A stretch of DNA of 64,000 nucleotides. Origin: Homalodisca vitripennis (Eukaryota; Arthropoda; Insecta; Hemiptera; Cicadellidae). Under the pieces are notes generated by a model. That model ran no database searches. It was not told the origin of the DNA and worked only from the letters and a program-made list of their open reading frames with translations. Below are positions 32,801-44,800 of the stretch, in pieces; positions within the stretch are counted from its first letter, which is position 1, and the number at the start of each line of letters is the position of its first letter. The translations under genes were made by a program, and so were the position numbers. Where the stretch lies: positions 135,422,001-135,486,000 of the forward strand of contig NC_060213.1 of NCBI RefSeq assembly GCF_021130785.1. Reading direction: 5' to 3'.

Positions 32801-35800
32801 CAAGGGATAACAATGGCTCGTGCAGAAGATCTATAAGGCTGTAGCAAGAATGGACGGAGAGCAGTCAGTATTTGAAGAGACAAGCTTTTCTTTGCATGGA
32901 GGGGAATCTGAAGAACATAAAGCCACCTGAATAAGAGGAAGAGCGTAATTTGGAACATTCTTCAATATCAGCACAAACACTGAGTTCTGGACATAATGGT
33001 TTTTTAGTCAAGTGAGAAACAGTAGGCTAAATAGTTTAGTAACTGAACATAAAAAAGTACAGTTTGCACCAACAGGTTTTTTATTTTTAAATATTCAGGG
33101 TCTGGATGGTAAGATAACACCTTTAGAAAGTTTCTTGGTTAACTTAAAAAAAATTAGATTTTATTTGTATATCGGAGCATTGGCTAAAACAATTTGAAAT
33201 TAGTTTAACATTTCCAGTAGGTTATCGCTGTGTTAGTACCTTGTGCAGGAAATAAAAATTAAGAGGAGGGACAGTAATTTTTGTGAAAGGTTATGTTCAG
33301 GCAAGGTCCCTTGATCTGGGAAGCATTTGTGTGGAGGTACATTTTGAAGCTTCTGCAGTAATTATTGAGAATTTTAAATTGATAGTGGTTTGTTTATACC
33401 ATTCCCCATCAGGAGATGCTAATATTTTTCTTGATAACCTGGATAAAATGCTGTCACTTTTAACTCAATATCCCAATTATACAGTGGTAGCCGGTGGAGA
33501 CGTAAACAATAAATTTAATATACAGTAAATAACTGTACAAAAACAGTAAAACAATTTCTTAATGTACTGAGACAAAACCATTTTTATTGCCTAAATTCAG
33601 CTGCAACACGGGGTAAGAATTGCCTGGATAATATTCTTATTAATTGTGCTTGACATCAGTTAGAGTTTTGTAACTTTTTTGATTTTCCATACTCGGATCA
33701 TGTTGGTTTCTTCCTTTGTATTAATTGTATAATTTAAGTTTTAATAATTTTACTTGTATGCAAACAGATTATCTTAAGTTTGTATTACCTAACTCTGCTG
33801 TGTTAGATTTAATAGACAGCCTTGTCTCATTTGACTGGCATCGTCTTTTTCTCAAGTTTACATATATAGTTTTTGAAATGATATAAGTAATTTTGAGGTT
33901 CTTACAATTTTTTAAAGTCCCAAAATGAGCTGGAACCAGTTCTTCCAGACAAGTGGTATACCACTGATCTTGCAAAAATGAAGGAAACGTATTGTTTTTA
34001 GGTAAAGAATCTTGAATCTTGAAACTGAGAACAGCATAGTTGACAGTGTTGAAAAAGCAATATAAATATGCAATTAGTGAAACCAAGCTTAGGTACAATG
34101 CAAATACAATTGAAAAAAGTGCAAGGCCGCATGGAAAATAATAAATAATAATAGTAATAGCTCCAGACATCACAAAATTAAATTACGTACCACCAGATAC
34201 TTTTAATGAGTATTTTATCAATTGTGTTAAGGAAGTTAAACAAAGCATAAGGAAACCAAGTATAAGTGTTAATGAATTAGTAAGTAAGGTTAATATTGAT
34301 CGTAGACATTTTGAATGGAAATTAATTTCATCAGATGATGTTATACATGCAACAAAAAGGCTTAACAATACAGATAGTAAAGATATACCTATACAACATC
34401 TCTAATAATTTATTAAAATATATAATACACACTATTGTTGAACCTTTGTCATTTAGTTTCAACCAGTGTTTAATGGAAGGTGTCTTTCGAAACAAATTTA
34501 TAAAAATAAAAAATATGTCCGATTTTTAAGAAAGGGGAGCGGGATGAACCCGAGAGTTATCGTCCAGTACCATTAATTCCAATATTAGCCAAGCTGTTTC
34601 AACTGATAGTATATGATCAGGTTAACTTCTTCTTTGAAAATAATAACTACCTACAATTTTCTCAGTTTGGATTTAGAAAGGGAATATCTACAATTGATGC
34701 TGTGTACATGCCGAACAATATAATTTCCCTACAATTTCAAAACGATCAGTGCTTCTTCGTTCTTCGTCGCCAACTCTTTTTTGATCCCTTCAGACGAACA
34801 TGACCCCAGATTCCAGGAGTCAAGTCTGCAACAGCGTCAGATACTAGAAGTTGCATGGAAGAGGAAGATGAGGTGGAGCTAAACTCAACATTCACATCCG
34901 TACAAGTTACAATATTCCTTAAAATCAACAATTCTGTACCGTACCCTTTAGTGAAGAACCATGTAAAATATTAAAAGCCTATCTGGTCACAATAATACTA
35001 ACAAACAAATTAAAAATTCACTTATTCATCTGGCTTCTTTAATTTATTAAATTTTCTTTTTCATTGTCTAAGTTTAGCTAGGATGTTACAAACATAAATT
35101 CTTTACATCGCAGTGGTTTGCTAGGATTATATTGAGACAGTTATATTTTTAGATACTTAACATTCCAAACAAAAAAAAATATTTGAAAATTCGAAAGATT
35201 TGTAAAAATAGCGTTCAACCTGTTTAAAGAAGAAACAGATATAAAATGTACAGTAACCGATACAAAAATGAAAATCACCCTCAAAACAATAGCTAATATT
35301 GTAGAGAAAACTAGAGGTTTGATGGAATTTGATGAAATCTTTTAAATAAGTGTGAAATGCGATACTGACAAAAATTAATTAACAGGAAACTGCTAAAGGT
35401 CACTAAAATACTTTGAATTCCAGGATAAATAAATAATGTAATAGGTTGCAGGCCTATATTTGTTGCGTAAGCTTGGCTGAAGAAATTGATAAAGCAGCTT
35501 CTCAATGCATAAAAATGTTATTTTCCCCTGAAAACTAACAAAGTAGTGCAAAAAAAAGATTTAAGATAATGTTGTCTCAGTTACCATGGACTGTCTCATT
35601 GTCACAGTAGTAAACGTAGGAGGCCTCGGGATCTAATTTCCAAGTAGAGGGGGGAGGAATGTCAATGTAAGAGTCCGTCTTGGGCAGAACCATGTTGACT
35701 TTCCCGTACCTTGCTGCCTCCTTAGCTGCCTTTGCTGACCAGGAACCTACGATAACAGAAGTTTTAAACAATCTTTGAAATACTTCCAATTCTCAATTTA

Positions 35801-38800
35801 TCAGGACATATTTTTATCATTTATTGTGGTTGTGGCTGGTTTTTATACATGTTTATTGATAAAATCTGGGTAAAATAAAAAAGTAAAAAAATAGCAAAAC
35901 TGTGCTGGATGGTTTTGATATTGTTCTGTCTATTCTCATCTTCCATATAGTATTTTTCCAACACTTCCAGTATCTGTTACTTACTTATGTGGAAGTCTTT
36001 ACCTGTTAAATAAGCAGAGGGCAGGTTTCCTTCTGTAAAATGTAGTCAGCCATGTAGAAAGAATAATAAATCAGTGGATTATTTCAACAGACATGTTTTA
36101 CGATAGTTATCTATAGGACGCACAAAAGATCATTATAATTTTCAGTTAGGAGCAAAAGTAACAAATTATCAGGATGGCATGAAACTGCAACTTGAAAAAT
36201 TTTAAAAAACTTCAAAAACAAAGTAGGTATATTATAAACTGGCATCTTAGGTAGTGTGGTAAGTAAAAAACATAAAATAATACTACTTTTTGTAAAAACA
36301 CAAATAAAAACATTAATTTTTTTAAGTAGAAGTAACCAGGAAATTGCATCAACTTACTACTGCCTGACATGATAGTTACAAAATTGCCTTTGGTTTAGAG
36401 AGATTATTGTTCAGTTCTCTTCTGAGAAATACAGCTAATAATGTAAAACATTGATTTACTACCATTCATGCACTCCTGATTTGCGGACAGGGGCGTACCC
36501 TTGCACCTACATCTTGAAGTTGTGGGTTAAATTATTTGTTGTTGGTCTACTGATATGCTAAAATGCACCTTTACCATCTGCCCAGGCTAGAGCAACATCC
36601 ATTTCAGTGAGCCACTGGGGGTTGAGTTACCATTCGAACAGTCTTACTCTTAAGAGCCTCAAAACCATTTTATAACAGTGTCTCTACTCCTCATTTTCCA
36701 TAACAATCAAGGACGTAGCCAGCGAGGGGATCCATGGGTCCAGATCGCCCCCACATTTTCAACTGTTTTACTTTTTAGTAAAAGATTTTTACTATTTTAA
36801 TAATTCAGTATTACTGACACGTACTGCTGATAGATCGTTCTGAACAAAGAAACGGGTCAAGAACTTTTTAAGGAACAAAATGGGGCCTTACTCTCTGTCC
36901 ACTACTGGAAGATATCAGTTGCCTGGACCACCCCCAAAATATTTTCCTGACTACGTTTTTGATAACATGGAAGGTTTAGTTGTATCTTTTACCTAAATTA
37001 CATAAAATTATCTATAGGCTATGAAAGTTGCAAGAGTTTTCCGATTTGAGAATCTAGCTCACCTGTCACAATGTAGTCTGCCTTCCCTGATCGAGACATT
37101 AGGTTCATGGCAACGGCACAGAACAGTCCAGTTCCCCCACCTTGCATGAACAACACACTGTAGTTGTCAGGAATGTTTCTGAAATTCACAGGCAGACAGT
37201 TAATCTTGAGAGTACAAGACTATAATATCACTGCACAAATATCGACGTAGGACTCAGGTAACAGAGTAAACCTTTTATAGTTGTAAGATTGTGAGTAATA
37301 GAAAAAGTTTTGTTGACAGTATCTTAATAAAGTTGTATATTATTGTTGTGTCAATTTGTAAATTGTATTTATATACTTACAACGGTTTAAGTGGTCATAA
37401 ATCTTAATATAAAATTAATGTGATCCAATTTTTATCACATTTTATTACTTAATGTAACACAAATGCATTTGGTGATAGCTTTTGTTACATGGGAAGCAGT
37501 ATGCAATAAATGACATGATGTAACATAAATGAATTTTGTGATGGATTTTGTTACGTGGTAAGCAGTCTGCAATAAATGGCATGATGTAACACAAATGCAT
37601 TCGGTGATAGCTTTTTGTTAAGTGGGAAGCAGTCTGTAATAAATGGCAATCAGCATAGCTCTAGGTATAAAACTATTCTCTTTGGAATTCCTATTCCAGT
37701 AGGAAGAAGGTTCAGTCAAACATAGACAAACTAACACTACATTCTGTTGAAACCGTGTAAATTGAATTCTCTCCTAGTTCAAAACTTATTTTTGAGCTCC
37801 AAGTGCTCTGGCCATCTTCTTCTTCCTTTGATACTTACTAAGCAGTTGTTCTCCATTGTTCCAAGTAAGGGTATTCCTAGCCTACGATATTCGGTTCTCA
37901 GCCAATTATGAAAAGAATTTCTTAATGACCGTGGATAATAGTCATTGAGAAACCAAAGATATCGTTGAACAGACGCACAATCTGAGTAATACAACGATAT
38001 AAACTTTCTCAACATTACTTTGCGAAAAACAAAAAAAAGGAAGGACATAGGAGTTTTTCTTTAACAAAATCAAAGCACTGTTGACCTTCAAAGGCGTCTT
38101 AGTTATTTGGTCAAGATACAAACGATAGTATCTTTCTTGGTAGAAACCAAGAGCGGATCCAGTTCTAATTTCTGGTCTCAAACGGAAATTTAGTTATATT
38201 GAAAGTTTAGTTCATTAGGTTTATTTTATGTTTACAATACACTAACAACTTACAAGAAAGTTTTTTCCATACAAACTTCTTTTTCAAATCTCGAAGGGTA
38301 CAATGGATACTGAGTGTCTACATATTATAGAGATCTACAATTGAGGGAAGCTCTGAGGTCAAAATTTAAGGTGGTGGATGTGGAATTAACAGCAAAATAT
38401 AATTCTGCTAATTTTGTAAATTTGAGAAAAATTTGAAAGAATATTTGCTATTATATTTAATTTTCTCATTGGGCAATTGCTACTAATTATTTCATATTCA
38501 GTGACGAGGTTAAGAAAGAATGTAGACACAGATACAAGGATGATACAGATGCTGGAAGCATTGATTTGAAGACATACTATGAGATGGTTAAAGTAAAAGA
38601 ACCAGTGCTTTTCTATCTCATCCCCAAAGCTCGACAAAAGAAAACTAAAGATGGGAACACATGAAGGAAACGCATGACTCTCTTCCAAGTGTGTAAGAAC
38701 GTCTTGAATATAAAAAATAGTTGAACATTAGATACTCCATTATGGATATTAATACAAATTTGTAGCTATCCCTTTTGCTGACCTACATTTATTGCTAAAC

Positions 38801-41800
38801 AAATTTATTGGAGTCAGACTGATACTAACAGCAACTTCCGAGCCAGCTGTTGGGTTGAGTTGTTGAGATCTTCGTACTCTGGAGATCTGTGACTCATCTC
38901 AATAACACTGATCCCTGTCTGGCCGTACTGCAGCAATTCTCTCTGTACCTCCAGCATCACCTGTAACATATATTCCAAGATTGAGAGCCAGGCAACATGC
39001 ATTCCAAGATTGAGAGTCAAGCAACTTACATTCCAAGATTGAGAGTCAAGTAACATACATTCCAAGATTGAGAGGCAAGCAACATGCAGTCCAAGATTGA
39101 AAGTCCAGCAACATACATTCCAAGATTGAGAGCCAAGGCAACATGCATTCCAAGATTGAAAGTCAAGCAACTTACATTCCAAGATTGAGAGCCAAGTAAC
39201 ATACATTCCAAGATTGAGAGCCAAGTAGCATGCATTCCAAGATTGAGAGCCAAGTAACATACATTCAAAGATTGAGAGCCAATCAACATGCATTTAAAGA
39301 TTGAGAGCCAAGTAACATACAATCCAAGATTGAGAGCCAGGCAACATGCATTCAAAGATTGAAAGTCAAGCAATATGCACTCCAAGATTGATAGTCCAGC
39401 AACATACATTCCAAGATTAAGGGGCAAGCAACATATATTCCAAGATTGTGAGTCAAGCAATATGCACTTCGAGATTGAAAGCCAAGTAACATGCAGTCCT
39501 AGATTGAGAGCTAAGTAACATACGCTCCGAAATTACGAGCCAAGCAACATACATTCCGAGATTAAGAGTCAAGCAACATACATTCCGAGATTGAGAGGCA
39601 AGCAACATGCAGTCCAAGATTGATAGTCCAGCAACATACAGTCCTAGATTGAGAGTTAAGTAACATACACTCCGAGATTACGAGCCAAGCAACATACATT
39701 CCAAGATTAAGAGTCAAGCAACATACATTCCAAGATTGAGAGGCAAGCAACATGCAGTCCAAGATTGATAGTCCAGCAACATGCAGTCCTAGATTGAGAG
39801 CTAAGTAACATACACTCCAAGATTACGAGCCAAACAACATACATTCCGAGATTAAGAGTCAAGCAACATACATTCCAAGATTGAGAGGCAAGCAACATAC
39901 AGTCCAAGATTGATAGTCCAGCAACATACAGTCCAAGATTGAGAGCCAAGCAACATACATTCCAAGATTGAGAGCCAAGCAACATACATTCCGAGATTGA
40001 GAGTCAAGCAACATACATTCCGAGATGAGAGTCAAGCAACATACATTCCAAGATTGAGAGTCAAGCAACATACATTCCAAGATTGAGAGGCAAACAACAT
40101 GCATTCCAAGATTGAGAGCCAAGTAACATACATTCTCAGATTGAGAGCCAAGCAACATGCATTCCAAGATTGAAAGTCAAGCAACTTACATTCCAAGATT
40201 GAGGGGCAAGCAACATGCATTCCGAGATTGAGAGGCAAGCAACATGCAGTCCGAGATTGAGAGCCAAGCAACATGCAGTCCTAGATTGAGAGCTAAGTAA
40301 CATACGCTCCGAGATTACGAGCCAAGCAACATACATTCCGAGATTAAGAGTCAAGCAACATGCATTCCAAGATTGAGAGTCAAGCAATATGCATTCCGAG
40401 ATTGAGAGCCAAACAACATACATTCCAAGATTGAGAGTCATGCAATATGCACTCTGAGATTGAGGGGCAAGCAACATGCAGTCCGAGATTGAGAGCCAAG
40501 CAACATACATTCCAAGATTGAGAGTCAAGCAACATGCATTCCGAGATTGAGAGCCAAACAACATACATTCCAAGATTGAGAGTCAAGCAATATGCACTCC
40601 GAGATTGAGAGCCAAAGCAACATATATTCCAAGATTGAGGGCCAAGCAACATTCAGTTCGAGATTGAGAGCCAAGGAACATGCAGTCCTAGATTGAGAGC
40701 TAAGTAACACACGCTCCGAGTTTACGAGCCAAGCAACATACATTCCTAGATTAGGAGTCAAAGCAACATACATTCCAAGATTGAGAGGCAAGCAACATAC
40801 AGTCCAAGATTGTGAGTCAAACAATATGCACTCGGAGATTGAGAGCCAAACAACATACATTTCAAGATTGAGAGTCAAGCAATATGCACTCCGAGATTGA
40901 GAGTCAAACAACATACATTCCAAGATTGAGAGTCATGCAAATATGCACTCTGAGATTGAGGGGCAAGCAACATACAGTCCAAGATTAAGGGGCAAGCAAT
41001 ATGCAGTCCTAGATTGAGAGCTAAGTAACATACGCTCCGAGATTACGTGCCAAGCAACATACATTCCAAGATTAAGAGTCAAGCAACATACATTCCAAGA
41101 TTGAGAGCTAAGCAACATACATTCCAAGATTGTGAGTCAAGCAATGTGCACTCCGAGATTGAGAGCTAAACAACATAAATTCCAAGATTGTGAGTCAAGC
41201 AATATGCACTCCGAGATTGAGAGCCAAGCAACATGCATTCTAAGATTGAGAGTCAAGCAATATGCATTCCAAGATTGAGAGCCAAACAACATACATTCCA
41301 AGATTGAGAGTCAAGCAATATGCCCTCTGAGATTGAGAGCCAAACAACATACAATCAAGATTGAGAGTCAAGCAATATACACTCCAAGATTGATAGTCCA
41401 GCAACATACATTCGAAGATTAAGGGGCAAGCAACATATATTCCAAGATTGAGAGTCAAGCAATATGCACTCCGAGATTGAGAGCCAAACAACATACATTC
41501 CAAGATTGTGAGTCAAGCAATATGCATTCCGAGATTGAGAGCCAAACAACATACATTCCAAGATTGAGAGTCATGCAATATGCACTCTGAGATTGAGGGG
41601 CAAACAACATGCAGTCCGAGATTGAGGGCCAAGCAACATTCAGTCCGAGATTGAGAGCCAAGCAACATTCAGTCCGAGATTGAGAGCCAAGCAACATACA
41701 TTCCAAGATTGTGAGTCAAGCAATATGCACTCCGAGATTGAGAGCCAAACAACATATATTCCAAGATTGAGAGCCAAGCAACATACATTTGAAGATTGTG

Positions 41801-44800
41801 AGTCAAGCAATATGCACTCTGAGATTGAGAGCCAAACAACATACATTCAAAGATTGAGAGTCAAGCAATATGCACTCCGAGATTGAGAGCCAAGCAACAT
41901 ACATTCCAAGATTGATAGTCCAGCAACATACAGTCGAAGATTTAGAGCAAAATACAAGAACGAGGTCCCATTTTGTTCCTTAAAAAGTTTTTGACCCGTT
42001 TCTTTGTTGAAAACGATCTTCCAGCAGTACATTTCAGTAATACTGAATTATTTAAATAATAATAATTGCTAAAAAGTTACTGTATTGAAAAGTTTAATTT
42101 GGGGGGGTCCGGACCCCTCGCTGGCTACGTCCTTGTTCAATCATGTAAAACTTTAACATGTAAGAGTACGATTGTACGGTCAGCAACGCCTTGCAATGCA
42201 ACATGAAACTATCAAATACAGTGAATATATAGAAGAAAATACACAGACTGCGTTGTGCTCTGTGTATTTAATTCAGTATGTTAACGTAATTATACAGGGT
42301 GTCCCAAAATTACAGGACCAAACTTCACCAAATTGTTCAGGAGGTCAAACTGAACGAAAAATGTTATATAATGTATAGTCCTATCTTGCTTCGTTTACCT
42401 TAGATCGGCCATTTTGTTTTTTACATACAATGTATTTTATTTTCAATACGGGTTTACCGATTTTGTTGAAACTTGGCATAAATATTATAAACATGAAAAT
42501 AAGTTGTAAACAAAAAAAAAAATTTTTAAATCTTATGTGTATTTTCAAAATGGCGGCCATTTAAAATATTAAAACTTAAATAACTTGAAAACCAACAGTT
42601 TTTTTTATGGCCGCCATTTTTGAAAATACACATAAGATTTTTTTAAACATTTTTTTTTTACAACTTATTTTCATGTTTATAATATTTATGCCAAGTTTCA
42701 ACAAAATCGGTACCGTAAACCCGTATTGAAAATAAAATACATTTCATGTAAAAAACAAAATGGCCGATCTAAGGTAAACGAAGCAAGATAGGACTATACA
42801 TTATATAACATTTTTCGTTCAGTTTGACCTCCTGAACAATTTGGTGAAGTTTGGTCCTGTAATTTTGGGGCACCCTGTATATTTGATACTTTCGCACCGT
42901 TTCACATCGCATCACGGTCTGTGTATTCATTCCCTGACATAGTAACGCATGTAGCCTAATGAATGAGCAATGAAGTTAAAAATTTTCGTGCAACCTCAGC
43001 AAAGCCTGTTATACGACATCTTTGATAATACTAGTTACAGTTGTATAACTAATATGATCAAAGACAAAATGTTTTGATAATCGAGAGACTGTATTAATAG
43101 AGATCATTAAATAGAAGTAGACTGATATAACAGTCTTGGGATACTGATAAGCTACTCCCTCCCCAGCAACATGCCCCAACCAGGATGTGCAGATGGCATC
43201 GTATTTAGGCTGGATGATCCACATTATGTTCACGGTAACAAAAAACTGTCCTGTCATGTTCATTGTTCATATGTTCACTTTCAAAAAAAAACATTGAAGG
43301 CCGCAATACTTGCAAAATTCTTCACCAAGACTTGTTCATCCAGTTTTCTCATATTTCCTGTTTGGGTAAAAATCTTCATAAAACATGTCTGCAGTACTGG
43401 CCTTTCAAGATACGAAATTCCCAGTATCATATACCCGATGTTTACGATTGAAATGTGCTAAAAGCCCAAATTTTTTTAAAAAGGATTGGACTTCTTTCCT
43501 TTGTATATATAGTGAATACTATTATTGCGGTTGAGAGTAAATGATCCCATCTCTGGTGGAAGTATTACAAAAATTATTTGTTTTCAAGTCACATAACATG
43601 TTTATGAAATGTTAGAAACATTCCAGAACACTTTAGTTTTTTTTTCTCTACGTTCCTAACAGTTTTGATTTTTTCGAAATGTTTGGCCTTTCATTGGGAC
43701 AATTGTTTCCAAAAAGACGTGTTATATAATATCTACAGGGTGTTTAGTAACTAGCATACAAATGTTCAAGGTGAAATTACATACACAATATTATACATTC
43801 TTCATGTAAACAAACACTTTTGAGTACAAGCCATTTTTAAATTTGTTTTAAAATTTTGTTTATAATTGCTGTATGTAGCATCTACTAAAAAAAATCAAAT
43901 ATTTAGAGAATGTGACGTCATTTTAAAAATCTGCCTGTTTCAAACATGAAAATTTACTTTTAACATGCTAAATTTTAAATTAACATGATGAAACTCAGTA
44001 AGAGTAACAATTTATGGAAACTCATAAATTAATAATAAAAACACTGTTACAATAATTCACAAACTTTTCTGGGAATAGTTAACAAAAATTATAGTTTATA
44101 AAGTTGTCAAATGCTACGAAAAATCTGGCCAATTAAAAGAGTTTCCATCAATACCATATAAATTGTAGTATATGTCAGGCGTATTAAACTTACAAAATCT
44201 TTAAAGAAATACAAAACTCAAGAACGTAGCCAGGAAAAAATGGGGGGGTTCAGACAACTGATATTTTTCAATAGTGGACAAAGAGTAAAGCCCCAGTTGT
44301 CCTTAAAAAGTTATTGACCCGTTTTTTTTTATGAGAACGATCTTACACTAGTGAATGTTGGTAATACTGAATTATTTAAATAATAATAATCGTTTACTAA
44401 AGATGTGATTGAAAAAGTTGAAAATTTGGGGGGGGGGAGTCCGAGAGGTCCGGACTACGTCCTTGAAAAGCTTCCTTATGTACCTAAAAATAGGCCTAGG
44501 CAAAATGAAAAGCGTTGTTTTGGGCGCATTTCCTAAACTTTTTGTTATATACAATGTTTTTGTATCTTGAACCGTTTCCGAGTTATAAGTGCATGCAAAT
44601 CCCATTAGAAATTCATTATTAATTTATCAGTTATCACAAAATCCACAAACTTCTTCAGACTGAGTCGGATGGGATATTTTTCGTTAAAGCTTTTTGGAAT
44701 GTGTGGCTATCGACTTGTTGAAAAATGTCTCTCCGATACTGAATTAATAAAAAGAATAAACCTTGACCTGGAATAGCCCATCTCGCATTCATCCATGGCC

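Larger units (their letters stand above)
32200..34710 (+). mobile_element. LINE C: esterase-type CR1-group retrotransposon, 3' truncated
   Basis: Located in PSAT intron 4, antisense to PSAT. It has an SGNH-esterase ORF1 (about 32365-32830), an endonuclease (33070-33730) and an RT that stops after the fingers ([15 protein letters not shown], 34670-34710). From 34715 the sequence is unrelated, so the palm and 3' UTR are missing. Its endonuclease shares long runs with LINE A (EASA.II...LIV.LYHSP.G..NIFL..LD..LS). Confidence 0.8.

Noticed and set aside
37452..37649. CRISPR-like or other prokaryotic repeat arrays (also 10340-10458 and 11323-11671)
   Set aside because: Repeats are adjacent without unique spacers, lie in spliced-gene introns and the genome is eukaryotic.
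38814..42032. Many overlapping Cys/Leu-rich open frames on the minus strand (60-159 codons)
   Set aside because: They arise from a stop-poor 29-bp tandem unit read in successive frames; there is no start/splice context and the same peptide repeats in all three frames. Treated as minisatellite.
43171..43461. 96-codon plus-strand frame as a gene
   Set aside because: Two overlapping frames in different phases, no motif, no splice signals; not supportable.
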